Shown: one piece after another, positions 25,101 through 38,700 of the stretch
How positions within the stretch are numbered: the stretch's first letter is position 1
Layout: every line of letters begins with the position of its first letter
NCBI RefSeq assembly: GCF_024166365.1
Contig: NW_026060238.1
Location: 62,001-126,000, forward strand
DNA length: 64,000 nucleotides
Origin: Elephas maximus indicus
Lineage: Eukaryota; Chordata; Mammalia; Proboscidea; Elephantidae
Direction: 5' to 3'
Translations under genes and position numbers: made by a program
The notes under the pieces: generated by a model
What the model was told of the DNA's origin: nothing
What the model saw: only the letters and a program-made list of their open reading frames with translations
The model's database searches: none

Positions 25101-28100
25101 TATAGAAGAATTAGAATATAGAATACAGAAGAATATAGAATACTCATTATGCAAGAATATATACAATAGAAGACTATAAAATACAGAATATAGATTACAG
25201 AGGAATATACAATACAGAATTTAGAATATAGAAAGTAGAATGCAGAATACAGAATACAGAATAAAGACGATAGAATATAGAATACAGATTATAGAATATA
25301 GAAAATTATGGAATGTAGAAAGTAAAATATAGAAGGATATAGAATACAGAATGTAGAATGTAGAATATAGCATATAGGATATAGAATATGGAACATAGAC
25401 TATACCATACAGAAAAATATAGGATACAGAAAAATAAAGGATATAGAACATAGAACATTGAATATAAAATATAGAATACATAGTATGGAATATAAAACCT
25501 ATACTATGGAAAAATACAGAAATAGAATATAAAAGAATATAGAACATAGAAGAATATAGAATTTAGAATATAAAACACAGAATGTAGATTATAGAAGAAT
25601 TTGAAATATAGAATATGGACTATAGAATATAGAGGAATATAGTATACAGAAGAACATAGAAAATACAATACAGAATATAAAAGAAAAAAGAATATAGAAG
25701 AATATAGAGGATAAAAGAATATGGAATATGGAAAATAGGAGGTCGTAGAATATAATTACAGAACAATATAGAATATTGAAAAATATAGAATACAGAATAT
25801 AGGAAAATATAGAGCATAAATTTAGAATATACAAGATATAGGATATAGAATGCAGAATATAGAAGAATAAAGACTATAGATGACAGACTACAGAATATAG
25901 AAGATAGAAAGTAGAATAAAATAGAATATTGACAAATAGGGAATATAGGGTATAGGATATACACTACTGAAGAATATAGAATAGAGAAAGTAGAAGAATA
26001 TAGATTACAAAACATAGAAGAATATAGAATGTACAATAGAGAATATAAGGGAATATTAGATTACAGAAGAATATAGAAAGTAGAGATTAGAAGGTGGAAT
26101 ATACAGTAAAAACATAGAATATAGAATTCAGAAAAATTCAGAATATAAAATGTAGAATATAGGAGAAAATCGGATATAGAATGTAGATTGGAGAACATAG
26201 AATATGGATTAGAGAATAGAGAAGAATAAAGAATTTTGAAAAATTTAGAATATAGACAGTAGAGTATAGAATATAGAATTCAGAATGTACAATATAGAAT
26301 ATAGTATATAGAAAATATAGATTATAAGAGAATATAGAAAGTAAAATAAGATTGTAGAAGAGTATAGAATACAGAACATAGAAGAATATAGAATACAGAA
26401 TGCAGAACGCAACATGGAATATACAATGTAGAATGCAGAAGAATATAGTATACAAAAATATAGAATATGGAATATAGAATACAGAGTATGGAATAGAGAA
26501 TATAGAAAAATATAGAATAGAGATAAATATATAGAATAGAGTATGTACAAAGTGGAATATAGAATATAAAATATGGAATAAAGAACATAGAATATAGAAG
26601 AATATAGATTATAGAATATAGAATTTTCTGGAACATAGAATGTAGAATTAAATATAGACTATAGAAGATGGAATATAAGAGAATATAGAATGTAGAATAT
26701 AGTTTACAGAATATGCAATATGGAATACAGAATACAGAAAAGTATAAAAAATATAGAATATAGAAAAAACATTGAATATAGAATACAGACAACGGAATAG
26801 AGAAAAATATAGCATTTAGAATATAGAACGTAGAATACAAAATATAGAATAAAAATACATAATCTAGAGAATAGACATTGTAGAATATAGAAGTTTATGG
26901 AATATAAAATGTAGAATGTAAAATACACAATATACAATAGAGAATAATCTATGATACAAACTATAGAGGAATATAGAGTATACAATGTAGAATATAAAAT
27001 ACAGAAAATTATATAGAAAAATATAGAAAAAGAACATTGAATATAGAACACAGAGTATGGAATATAGAACACAGAAAATATAGAAAATAGAAGAATATAG
27101 AATGTAGAATGCAAAATATAGAATATAAAAGAAAGCATAAAGAACACAGAATATAGAAGAGTATACATTATAGAATATAGAAGATAATAGAATATAGACT
27201 GTGAAATACAAATATACAATATAGAAGAATAGAGAATATAGAAGAATGTAGAAGGAAGAATTTAGAATATGGAATATAGATTTCTGAAAAATATAGTATA
27301 TAGAAAATAGAAGAATATGGAAGAATATAGAATTTAGAATGTAGAATATAGAATACAGAATATAGAATACAGAAGGAAGAATATGGAATATGAAATAAGC
27401 AATATAGAATATAGAAGAATATTGTATGTAGAAAAATACAGAATATAGAACATCGAATTTAGAATACAGAGTATGGAATATAGAATATACAAAAATATAG
27501 ACTACGGAAGAACATACAAGAACATAGATTATAGAATACAGAGAATTTAAAATATAGAATTTGGAACATAGAACACTGAAGATAGAATACAGAATATAAA
27601 AGAACTTTAAAAAAGGAAGAATATAGTGTATAGAGGATTTGGAATAATGAAGAATATAGGATATACATTAAAGAAGAATATAGCATGAAGAAAACAGAAC
27701 ATAGAAGAAAATAGAATATAAATTTAGAATACAGAAGAATATAAAATGTACAATGTAGAACACAGAATATAGAATGAAGAACATAGATTATAGAATATTA
27801 TAAATTATACAATATAGAAGATTATGGAATATAGAATGTAGAGTGTAAAATATAGAACCTAGGAGAATATGGAATAGAGAACATAGAAGAATATAGATTA
27901 TAGAAGGCTATAGAAAATACAGGAAAAAGAATATAGTAGAATGTAGAATATTGAAGAATAAAAAATACAGAAGAATAGAGAATATACAAGAATTAGAATA
28001 TAGAATACAGAAGAATATAGAATATACATTATAGAAGAATATACACATTAGAAGACTATACAATACAGAATATAGATTACAGAAGAACATAGGACACAGA

Positions 28101-28197
28101 ATTTAGAATATAAAATGTAGAATACAGAATAAAGACTATAGAATATAGAATACAGATTATAGAAAATTATGGAATGTAGAATGTAAAATATAGTAGA
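19166..28197 (-). repeat. Heptamer satellite array, minus phase
   Basis: The array flips at about 19165, where TTCCAT and ATGGAA form short inverted arms (19157-19162, 19170-19175). Units read GAATATA on the plus strand. The marker GCAATATGG occurs at 20660, 23847 and 26715 (and 29886 in the next block), giving spacings of 3187, 2868 and 3171 bp. Flanking order is conserved between copies (for example a GTTTGGAATAAAGAAGAAT block and an ACCTAGAATATGG block), showing higher-order units of roughly 3 kb. Confidence 0.95.
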
Positions 28198-28500
28198 ATA
28201 ATCTATATTTTCTATATACTATATTCTATATTGTACATTCTGAATTCTATATTCTATACTCTACTGTCTATATTCTAAATTTTTCAAAATTCTTTATTCT
28301 TCTCTATTCTCTAATCCATATTCTATGTTCTCCAATCTACATTCTATATCCGATTTTCTCCTATATTCTACATTTTATATTCTGAATTTTTCTGAATTCT
28401 ATATTCTATGTTTTTACTGTATATTCCACCTTCTAATCTCTACTTTCTATATTCTTCTGTAATCTAATATTCCCTTATATTCTCTATTGTACATTCTATA
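28198..28500 (+). repeat. 303-bp inverted insert identical to 26023-26325
   Basis: This plus-phase island lies within a minus-phase array. Its reverse complement equals 26023-26325, with position p matching 54523 minus p and no mismatch in a base-by-base reading. Flanks diverge at once on both sides. By comparison with the equivalent place at about 25312-25360, the island has been added between 'atatagtagaat' and 'cagaatgtag' with little or no loss of sequence. Confidence 0.93.
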
Positions 28501-31500
28501 CAGAATGTAGGATGTAGAATATAGCATATAGAATATGGAACATAGAATATACCATACAGAAAAATATAGTATATAGAAAAATAAAGAATATAGAACATAG
28601 AAGTTTGAATACACAACATAGAATACATAGTATGGAATATAGAACCTAGAATATGGAAAAATATAGAGATAGAATATAAAAGAATATAGAACACAGAATA
28701 ATATAGAATTTAGAATGCAGAATATAGAATATAGAAGAATTTAGAATGTAGATTATAGGATATAGACTATAGAATATAGAGGAATATAGTATATAGAAGA
28801 ACACAGAACATAGAAAATACAGAATATAAAAGAAAAAAGAATATAGAAGAATATAGAGTATAGAAGCGTATGGAATGTGGAAAATAGGAGACCAAAGAAT
28901 ATAATTACAGAAATATATAGAATATCGAAAAATACAGAATATAGGAAAACATAGAGCATAAATTTAGAATATAGAAGATATAGGATATAGAATGCAGAAT
29001 ATAGAAGAATAAAGAACATAGATGACAGACTACAGAATATAGAAGATGGAACGTAGAAGAAAACAGAATATTGACAAATAGGGAATATAGGGTATAGGTA
29101 TACACTACTGAAGAATATAGAATAGAGAAAGTAGAAGAATATAGATTACAAAATATAGAAGAATGTAGAATAGAGAATATAAGAGAATATTAGATTACAG
29201 AAGAACATAGAATATAGAGATTAGAAGGTAGAATATACAATAAAAAACAGAAGAATATAGAATTCAGATAATTTATAAAATGTAGAATATAAAATATAGA
29301 AGAAACTGGAATGTAGAATCTACGAATGGAGAACATAGAATATGGAATAGAGAAGAATAAAGAATATTGAAAAATTTAGAACAGAAAATGTAGCCTGTAG
29401 AATAATGAATATAGAATGTACAATATAGAATATAGCAGATAGAAAAATATACATTATAAGAGAATATAGAATGTAGAATAAGATTGTAGAAGAGTATAGA
29501 ATACAGAACATAGAATATAGACTATAGAATGCGGAATGTATAATATAGGGTATGGAATACAGTATGTAGAATACAGAAGAATATAGTATATAAAAATATA
29601 GAATACAGAACATAGATTATTCAACATTAAATATGGAATATAGCATACTGAGTATACAATAGAGAATATAGAAAAATATAGAATAGAGATAAATATAGAA
29701 TAGAGTGTGTACAACGCAGAATAAATAATATAAAATATAGAATAAAGAACATAGAATTTAGAAGAATGTAGACTATAGAATATAGAAGATTCTGGAATAT
29801 AGAACGTAGAATTAAACATAGACTATAGAATAAAGAAGATGGCATAAAAGAGAATATAGAATGTAGAATGTACTATACAGAATATGCAATATGGAATATA
29901 AAATACAGAAAATTGTAAAAAATCTAGAATATAGATAAAAACATTAAATATAGAATACAGACAATGGAATATATAAAAATATAGAATTTAGAATATAAAA
30001 TATAGATTAAATACATAATATACATTATAAAATATAGATTATGGAATATAGAATAAAGAATGTAAAATAGATAATATACATTATAGAAGACTATATGGTA
30101 CAGACTATGGAAGAATATAGAGTATAGAATGTAGAATATAGAATACAGAAAATTATATAGAAAAACATATAACATAGAAAAGAACTTTGAATATAGAACA
30201 CAGAGTATGGATATAGAATATAGAAAATATAGAATATAGAATAGTAAAGAATATAGAATGTAGAATACAAAATATAGAATATTAAATAAAGAACACAGAA
30301 TATAGAATATAGAAGGTATAAAGAACACAGAATATAGAATATAGAAGATAATGGAATATAGACTATACAATATAGAAGAATATAGAATATAGAAGGAAGA
30401 ATGTAGAATATGGAATATTGAATACAGAAAAATATAGTATATAGAAAAATATAGAATAAAGAAGAATATGGAAGAACAAATGTAGAATTTAGAATGTAGA
30501 AAATAGAATACAGAACATAGAATATAGAAGAATTATAAATATAGAAAACAGAATGTAGAATACAGAATATGAAATATGCAATACAGAATATAGAAGAATA
30601 TTGTATGTAGAAAAATATACAATATAGAACATTAAATATCCAATACGGAGTATGGAATATAGAATATACAAATCTATAGAACATAGAAGAACATAGATTA
30701 TAAAATATAGAGAATTTAAAAGATAGAACATAGAATATGGAACATAGAACACTGAAGATAGAATACAGAATATAAAAGAACTTTGAAAATTGAAGAATAT
30801 AGCGCACAGAGGATTTGGAATAAAGAAAATAGAATATACTTTATAGAAGAATATAGCATAAAGAATACAGAATAAAGAAGAAAATAGAATATAAATTTAG
30901 AATATAGAATACAAAAGAATGTAAAATGTACAATGTAGAATTCAGAGTATAGATTATAGAATATAGAAGATTATAAATTATACAGGATAGAAGATTATGG
31001 AATACAAAACATAGAATGTAAAATATAGAATATAGGAGAATATAGAATATGGACTATAGAAGAATACAGAATGGTGAATATAGTATAAAGAATATGGAAT
31101 ACACAAAAATATAGTATGTGTAAAAATATAGAAAATAGAAGATTGAATATAGAATATAGAAAAATATAGAATATAGATTCTAGAAGATTATTGAATGTAG
31201 AATAAAGATGAGTTTAGAATACAGAATGTAGAATATAGAATATGGGATATAGAATACAAAAGAATATAGTATAGAGAAAAATACAGAATATAAAACACAG
31301 ATACTCTATTTGAATAGAGCATCAAATATAGAATAGAAAGTATGGAATACAGGATATAGGAAAATATAGAATATAGAAGAACATAGAATTTAGAATGTGG
31401 AATATAGAAGAATTTAGAATATAGAATATGGGATATAGATTATAGAAGGATATAGTATATAGAAGAATATTGAATATAGAACACAGAACACAGAAGATAG

Positions 31501-31549
31501 AATACAGAATATAAAAGAATATAGAAAATAGTAGAATATAAAATATACA
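28501..31549 (-). repeat. Heptamer satellite array, minus phase, continued
   Basis: This continues the higher-order pattern of the array before the 303-bp insert, with the marker GCAATATGG at 29886. It ends at about 31549 where the 5' end of a long L1 begins. Confidence 0.94.
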
Positions 31550-32380
31550 AGACGGGGCGGGGCCAAGATGGCGGACTAGGTGGACGCTACCGCGGATCCC
31601 TCTTGCAACAAAGACTCGGAAAAACAAGTGAATCGATCACATACATAACAATCTACGAACTCTGAACAACAAACACAGACTTAGAGACGGAGAACGAACA
31701 AATACGGGCAGACAGCGATCGTTTTCAGAACCAGGAGCCAGCGTACCAGGCAGGTGACCTTCGGAGCCCTATCTGGGGCAGAGCCCAGGGGGGCAGACGG
31801 CACAGACAAGGGGTCCAGCCCTACACCCCGAACTCATCCTGGGAGGGAGCCTAGCTGGTTGGCGCAGGAGGCGTAGCGGCGCAGCCGGTAGGAGAAGCAC
31901 CCGGGAGGCAGTGACTGATCTTGGAGCAGGGAGAGCAGTGTCCCAGCCGGGGAGCCGTCCCACCAGGAGTTTGGCAGGAAGTGGGCGTGGTGTGAGCGTG
32001 GGGATCAGCTATATTTCCCTAAAGCGACCCCGGGGGCGGGCCCAGCCGTTCGTGCGGGTGACGCCAACCCAGTTCGCGCAAGCGGTGTGGCACACTGGAG
32101 GGAGAAGTCCCCGGGAGGAAGTGACAGGTCTCGGAGCGGGGAGAGCAGCGTCCCAGCCGGGGAGCCGTCCCGCTGGGATATTGGCAGGCGCGGGCGGAGT
32201 GTGAACGCGGGAATCAGCTCTATATTCTGAGGTGCTACACTCCTAGCTCTCTGATCCCTCCCCCACCCTCCCCAGGCGGCTCCATTAACATCTGAATTTC
32301 CTGAGCCAGAGGGAGAATTCAGATAGGGATCTGACTGCATTTTTTTTAGCAGATTACCTGGAAAAACTAGTTTCCCAGTG
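31550..32380 (+). promoter_or_regulatory. L1 5'UTR and promoter with a duplicated 210-bp unit
   Basis: The first bases contain CCAAGATGGCGG (31563-31574), which matches the YY1-type site that positions transcription start in primate L1s. Within this CpG-rich region a unit repeats at exactly 210 bp: GGAGAAGCAC at 31891 against GGAGAAGTCC at 32101, and GAGAGCAGTGTCCCAGCCGG at 31931 against GAGAGCAGCGTCCCAGCCGG at 32141. The two units span about 31855-32064 and 32065-32270. Internal 5'UTR repetition is a known feature of some rodent L1 promoters; promoter activity here is inferred. Confidence 0.78.
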
Positions 32381-33399
32381 ATGGCTCAGAAACAGCAGTC
32401 CATATCAAACCACATAAAGAAACAGACCATGACAGCTTCTCCAACCCCCCAAACAAAAGAATCAAAATCTTTCCCAAATGAAGATACAATCCTGGAATTA
32501 TCAGATACAGAATATAAAAAAACTAATTTACAGAACGCTTAAAGACATCACAAATGGAATTAGGCTAACTGCTGAAAAAGCCAAGGAACACACTGATAAA
32601 ACTGTTGAAGAACTCAAAAAGATTATTCAAGAACATAGTGGAAAAATTAATAAGTTGCAAGAATCCATAGAGAGACAGCGTTCAGAAATCCAAAAGATTA
32701 ACAATAAAATTACAGAATTAGACAACGCAATAGGAAGTCAGAGGAGCAGACTCGAGCAATTAGAATGTAGACTGGGACTTCTGGAGGACCAGGGAATCAA
32801 CACCAACATAGCTGGAAAAAAAATCAGATAAAAGAATTTAAAAAAATGAAGAAACCCTAAGAATCATGTGGGACTCTATCAAGAAGGATGACTTGCGAGT
32901 GATTGGAGTCCCAGAACAGGGAGGGGGGACAGAAAACACAGAGAAAAGAGTTGAAAAACTCCTGACTCAAAACTTCCCTGACATCATGAAAGACGAAAGG
33001 ATATCTATCTAAGATGCTCATCGAACCCCATTTAAGATTGATCCAAAAAGAAAAACACCAAGACATATTATCATCAAACTTGCCAAAACCAAAGACAAAC
33101 AGAAAATTTTAAAAGCAGCCAGGGAGAAAAGAAAGGTTTCCTTCAAGGGAGAATCAATAAGAATAAGTTCAGACTACTCAGCTGAAACCATGCAGGCAAG
33201 AAGGGAATGGGATGACATATACAGACCACTGAAGGAGAAAAACTGCCAACCAAGGATCATATATCCAGCAAAACTCTCTCTGAAATATGAAGGAGAAATT
33301 AAGATATTTACAGATAAACACAAGTTTAGAGAATTTGCAAAAACTAAACCAAGACTGCAGGAAATGTTAAAGGAGATTGTTTGGCCTAATGACCAATAA
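32381..33399 (+). pseudogene. L1 ORF1 (RNA-binding chaperone), broken
   Basis: The start MAQKQQS is at 32381. L1 ORF1p is a trimeric RNA-binding protein that coats L1 RNA in the cytoplasm. The first frame is lost in the A-run at about 32515-32521 (one base too many). The next frame carries the coiled coil (heptad-rich, roughly 32560-32810). A second shift falls in the A-run near 32815. The third frame carries the RRM and C-terminal domain: DSIKKDDLRVIGVPEQ, then the KTPRHIIIKLAKTKDKQ segment, and ends at 33399. An in-frame TAA at 33010 interrupts it. The shared order with the L1 at 62504 supports the reading. Confidence 0.92.
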
Positions 33400-33880
33400 T
33401 ATCAGGTACCAGCACAATACAAGGTCACAAAACAGAATGTCCTGATATCAACGCAACTCAAATAGGGAAAGCACAAAAACAAACAAATTAAGATAATTCT
33501 AAAAAATAAATAAATAAACAAAATAATACACATAACAGGAAATCATGGAAATCAATAGATAAGTGATCACAATAATCAAAAAGAGGGACTAAATATAGGA
33601 GGCATTGAACTGCCAGATGGAGAGTGATACAAGGCGATATAGAACGATACAAGTTAGGTTTTTACTTAGAAAAATAGGGGTAAATAACAAGGTAACCACA
33701 AAAAGGAATATCAATTCCATAACTCTAAAAAAAAAGCCAGGGAAAACGTAATGACTCAACTAACATAAAGTTAAACATTATGAAAATGAGGATATCACAA
33801 TCTACTAAGAAAACCGTCTCAGCACAAAAAAGTATGTGGAAAAATGAAATGGCCAACAACCCACATGAAAAGGCATCAAA

Positions 33881-36800
33881 ATGACAGCGCTAAAAACTTA
33901 TTTATCTATAATTACACTGAATGTAAATGGACTAAATGCACCAATAAAGAGACAGAGAGTCACAGACTGGATAAAGAAACACGATCCATCTATATGCTGC
34001 CTACAAGAGACACACCTTAGACTTAGAGACACAAACAAACTAAAACTCAAAGGATGGAAAAAATATATCAAGCAAATAATAAGCAAAAAAGAAGAGGAGT
34101 AGCAATATTAATTTCTGACAAAATAGACTTTAAACTTAAATCCACCACAAAGGATAAAGAAGGACACTATATAATGATAAAAGGGACAATTGATCAGGAA
34201 CATAACCATATTAAATATTTATGCACCCAATGACAGGGCTGCACGATACATAAATCAAATTTTAACAGAACTGAAAAGTAAGATAGACACCTCCACATTT
34301 ATAGTAGGAGACTTCAACACACCACTTTCGGAGAAGGACAGGACATCCAGTAAGAAGCTCAATAGAGACACGGAAGACCTAATTACAACAATCAACCAAC
34401 TTGACCTCATTGACTTATACAGAACTCTCCACCCAACTGCTGCAAAGTATACTTTTTTTTCTAGCGCACATGGAACATTCTCTAGAATAGACCACATATT
34501 AGGTCATAAAACAAACCTTTGCAGAGTCCAAAACATCGAAATATTACAAAGCATCTTCTCAGACCACAAGGCAATAAAACTAGAAATCAATAACAGAAAA
34601 ACTAGGGAAAAGAAATCAAATACTTGGAAACTGAACAATACCCTCCTGAAAAAAAGACTGGGTTATAGAAGACATTAAGGAGGGAATAAGGAAATTCTTA
34701 GAAAGCAACGAGAATGAAAATACTTCCTATCAAAACCTCTGGGACACAGCAAAAGCAGTGCCCAGAGGCCAATTTATATCGATAAATGCACACACACAAA
34801 AAGAAGAAAGAGCCGAAATCAGAGAACTGTCCCGACAACTTGAACAAGTAGAAAGTGAGCAAGAAAAGAACCCATCACGCACCAGAAGAAAACAAATAAT
34901 AAAAATTAGAGCTGAACTAAATGAATTAGAGAGCAGAAAAACAATTGAAAGAATTAACAAAGCCAAAAGCTGGTTCTTTGAAAAAATTAACAAAATTGAT
35001 AAACCATTGGCTAGACTGACTAAAGAAAAACAGGAAAGGAAACAAATAACCCGAATAAGAAACGAGAAGGGCCACATCACAACAGATCCAAATGAAATTA
35101 AAAGAATCATTTCAGATTACTACGAAAAATTGTACTCTAACAAATTTGAAAACCTAGAAGAAATGGATAAATTCTTGGAAAAATACTACCTACCTAAACT
35201 AACACATTCAGAAGTAGAACAACTAAATAGACCCACAACAAAAAAAGAGATTGAAATGGTAATCAAAAAACTTCCAACAAAAAAAAGTCCTGGCCCAGAC
35301 GGCTTCACTGCAGAATTCTACCAAACCTTCAGAGAAGACTTAACACCACTACTACTGAAGGTATTTCAAAGCATAGAAAAAGACGGAATACTACCCAACT
35401 CATTCTATGAAGCTACCATCTCCCTGATACCAAAACCAGGTAAAGACATTACAAAAAAAGAAAATTATAGACTTATATCCCTCATGAACATAGATGCAAA
35501 AATCCTCAACAAAATTCTAGCCAATAGAATCCAACAACACATCAAAAAAATAATTCACCCTGATCAAGTGGGATTTATACCAGGTATGCAAGGCTGGTTT
35601 AATATCAGAAAAACCATTAATGTAATCCATAACATAAATAAAACAAAAGATAAAAACCACATGATCTTATCAATAGATGCAGAAAAGGCATTTGACAAAG
35701 TTCAACACCCATTTATGATAAAAACTCTTACCAAAATAGGAATTGAAGGAAAATTCCTCAACATAATAAAGGGCATCTATGCAAAGGCAACAGCCAATAT
35801 CACTCTAAATGGAGAGAACCTGAAAGCATTTCCCTTGAGAACAGGAACCAGAGACAAGGATGCCCTTTATCACCGCTCGTATTCAACATCGTACTTGAAG
35901 TCCTAGCCAGGGCAATTAGGCTAGACAAAGAAATAAAGGGTATCCAGATTGGCAAGGAGGAAGTAAAGCTATCACTATTTGCAGATGACATGATCGTATA
36001 CATGGAAAACCCTAAGGAATCCTCCAGAAAACTACTGAAACTAGTAGAAGAGTTTGGAAGAGTCTCAGGTTATAAAATAAACATACAAAAATCACTTGGA
36101 TTCCTCTACATCAACAAAAAGAACACCGAAGAGGAAATAACCAAATCAATACCATTCACGGTAGCTCCCAAGAAGATAAAATACTTAGGAATAAATCTTA
36201 CCAAGGACGTAAAAGACCTATACAAAGAAAACTATAAAACTCTGCTGCAAGAAATTCAAAAGGACATACTTAAGTGGAAAAAGATACCTGCTCATGGATA
36301 GGAAGACTTAACGTAGTAAAAATGTCTATTCTACCAAAAGCCATCTATACATATAACGCACTTCCGATCCAAATACCAATGTCATATTTTAAGGGGATAG
36401 AGAAACAAATCACTAATTTCACATGGCAGGGAAAGAACCCCCGGATAAGAAAAGCATTACTGAAAAAGAAGAAGAAAGTGGGAGGCCTCAATCTACCTGA
36501 TTTCAGAACCTATTATACAGCTACAGTAGTCAAAACAACCTGGTACTGGTACAACAACAGGCACATAGACCAATGGAACAGAATTGAGAACCCAGATAGA
36601 AATCCATGCACATTTGAGCAGCTGATATTTGACAAAGGACCAGTGTCAGTCAATTGGGGAAATGATAGTCTTTTTAACAAATGGTGCTGGCATAACTGGA
36701 TATCCATTTGCAAAAGAATGAAACAGGACCCGTACCTCACACCATGCACAAAAACTAACTCCAAGTGGATCAAAGACCTAAACATAAAGACTAAAACGAT

Positions 36801-37695
36801 AAAGATCATGGAAGAAAAAATAGGGACAACCCTAGGAGGCCTAATACAGGGCATAAACAGAATACAAAACATTACCAAAAATAATGAAGAGAAACCAGAT
36901 AACTGGGAGCTCCTAAAAATCAAACACCTATGCTCATCTAAAGACTTCACCAATAGAGTAAAAAGACCACCTACAGACTGGGAAAGAATATTCAGCTATG
37001 ACATCTCAGACCAGCGCCTGATCTCTAAAATCTACATGATTCTGTCAAAACTCCACCACAAAAAGACAAACAACCCAATCAAGAAGTGGGCAAAGGATAT
37101 GAACACACATTTCACTAAAGAAGATATTCAGGCAGCCAACAGACACATGAGAAAATGCTCCCGATCATTAGCCATTAGAGAAATGTAAATTAAAACTACG
37201 ATGAGATTCCATCTCACACCAACTAGACTGGCATTAATCCAAAAAACACAAAATAATAACTGTTAGAGAGGCTGCGGAGAGATTGGAACTCTCATACACT
37301 GCTGGTGGGATTGTAAAATGGTACAACCACTTTGGAAATCCATCTGGCTTTATCTTGAACACTTAGAAATAGAACTACCATACAACCCTGAAATCCCACT
37401 CCTCGGAATATACCCTAGAGATACAAGAGCCTTCACACAAACAGATATATGCACACCCATGTTTATTGCAGCTCTGTTTACAATAGCAAAAAGCTGGAAG
37501 CAACCAAGGTGTCCATCAATGGATTAATGGGTAAATAAATTGTGGTATATTCACACAATGGAATACTACGCATTGATAAAGAACAGTGATGAATCTCTGA
37601 AACATTTCATAACATGGAGGAATCTGGAAGGCATTATGCTGAGCGAAATGAGTCAGAGGCAAAAGGACAAATATTGTATAAGACCACTATTATAA
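33881..37695 (+). pseudogene. L1 ORF2 (endonuclease and reverse transcriptase), broken
   Basis: ORF2p nicks target DNA and reverse-transcribes L1 RNA there. The start is at 33881. The AP-like endonuclease shows LNVNGLNAPIKR, QETHL, GDFNTPL (34305 on) and RIDHILG/SDHKAI. The reverse transcriptase follows, with [13 protein letters not shown], the LIPKPGKD block, [22 protein letters not shown] and the catalytic FADDMIVY (FADD at 35978-35989). The C-terminal Cys motif C-x3-C...HCWWDC is near 37265-37308. Frameshifts lie near 34077, 34190, 34650, 35850 and 36290. In-frame stops are at 37186 (Gln codon in relatives), 37264 (Trp codon in relatives) and 37525. The frame would end with TAA at 37693-37695. 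The enzyme is not functional. Confidence 0.94.
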
Positions 37696-37746
37696 GATTT
37701 GAGAAATAGAAAAAACGGAGAAGAACACATACCTTTGTGGTTACAA

Positions 37747-37775
37747 AGGGGGGAGGGAGGGAGGGAGGGAGAGGG
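37747..37775 (+). repeat. G-rich tract in the L1 3'UTR
   Basis: Runs of GGG recur as GGGAGGGAGGGAGGGAGGGA, a potential four-stranded G-quadruplex motif. L1 3'UTRs of mammals commonly contain such polypurine tracts. The L1 at 47976 has a shorter version near 48308-48330. Confidence 0.8.
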
Positions 37776-38677
37776 TTTTTTATTGATCAATTAGTAGATA
37801 AGAACTGCTTTGGGTGAAGGGAAAGACAACACTCAATACAAGAAAGTTCAGTCTAATTGGACTGGACTAAAAGCAAAAAGGTTTCCGGGATAAAATGAAA
37901 GCTTCAAAGGTCAGTGGAGCAGGGGCTGGGGTCTGGGGAACATGGTTAGAGGGGACTTCTAAGTCACTGGGCAAAACAATTCTATTATGAAAACATTCTG
38001 CATCCCACTTTGAAATGTGGCGTCTGGGGACCTAAATGCCAACAAGCGGCCATCTAAGATACATCAATTGGTCTCAACCCACCTGGAGCAAAGGCAAAGG
38101 AAGAACACCAAGGGCACATGACAACTAAGAACCCAAGAGACAGAAAGGACCACATGAACCAGAGACCTACATTATCCTGAGACCAGAAGAACTAGTTGGT
38201 GCCCGGCCACAATCGATGTCTGCCCTGTCAGGGAGCACAACAGACAACTCCTGAGGGAGCAGGAGACCAATGGGATACAGACCCCAAATTCTCATAAAAA
38301 GACCATACTTAATGGTATGACTGCGTCTAGAGGAATCCCGGAGGCAATGCTCCCCAGACCTTCTGATGGCACAGGACAGGAACCATCCCCGAAGACAACT
38401 CATCAGGCATGAAAAGGACTGTTCAGCGGGGGGGAGAAAGATGCTGATGAAGAGTGAGCTAATTAAATCAGGTGGACACTGGAGAGTGTGTTGGCAACTC
38501 TTGACTGGAGGGGGGATGGGAAGATAGAGAGAGAGGGAAGACGGCAAAATTGGCACGAAACGGGAGACTGAAAGGGCTGACTCAACAGGGGGAGAGCAAG
38601 TGGGAGAAGGGAGTAAGATGTATGTAAACTTAACATGTGACAGACTGATTGGAATGGTAAATGTTCACTTGAAGCTT

Positions 38678-38700
38678 AATAAAAATTAATTTTAAAAAAA
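38678..38700 (+). terminator. L1 polyadenylation signal and A-tail
   Basis: AATAAA at 38678-38683 is followed within 20 bases by a short A-run ending the element. The L1 at 47976 ends in the same way near 49254. Confidence 0.82.

Larger units (their letters stand above)
31550..38700 (+). mobile_element. L1 retrotransposon, full length but broken
   Basis: A 7.15-kb LINE-1 has a GC-rich 5'UTR starting GGGGCGGGGCCAAGATGG, ORF1, a 480-bp spacer, ORF2, a 3'UTR with a G-rich tract, AATAAA and a short A-tail. Both ORFs carry frameshifts and stops, so it cannot move on its own. The 5' flank is minus-phase heptamer satellite but the 3' flank is another L1 fragment, then plus-phase satellite. No target duplication is visible, so this is not a simple intact insertion. 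It matches the fragments at 8517, 38701, 47976 and 61236. Confidence 0.95.

Noticed and set aside
31911-32340. Frames on both strands over the L1 5'UTR
   Set aside because: They lie in the duplicated CpG-rich promoter units; L1 5'UTR is not translated in this way as far as known.
38167-38556. 129-codon minus-strand frame, with similar ones at 38968-39198 and 48723-48959
   Set aside because: They are antisense frames over three copies of the same L1 3'UTR segment, shared because the repeat is shared.
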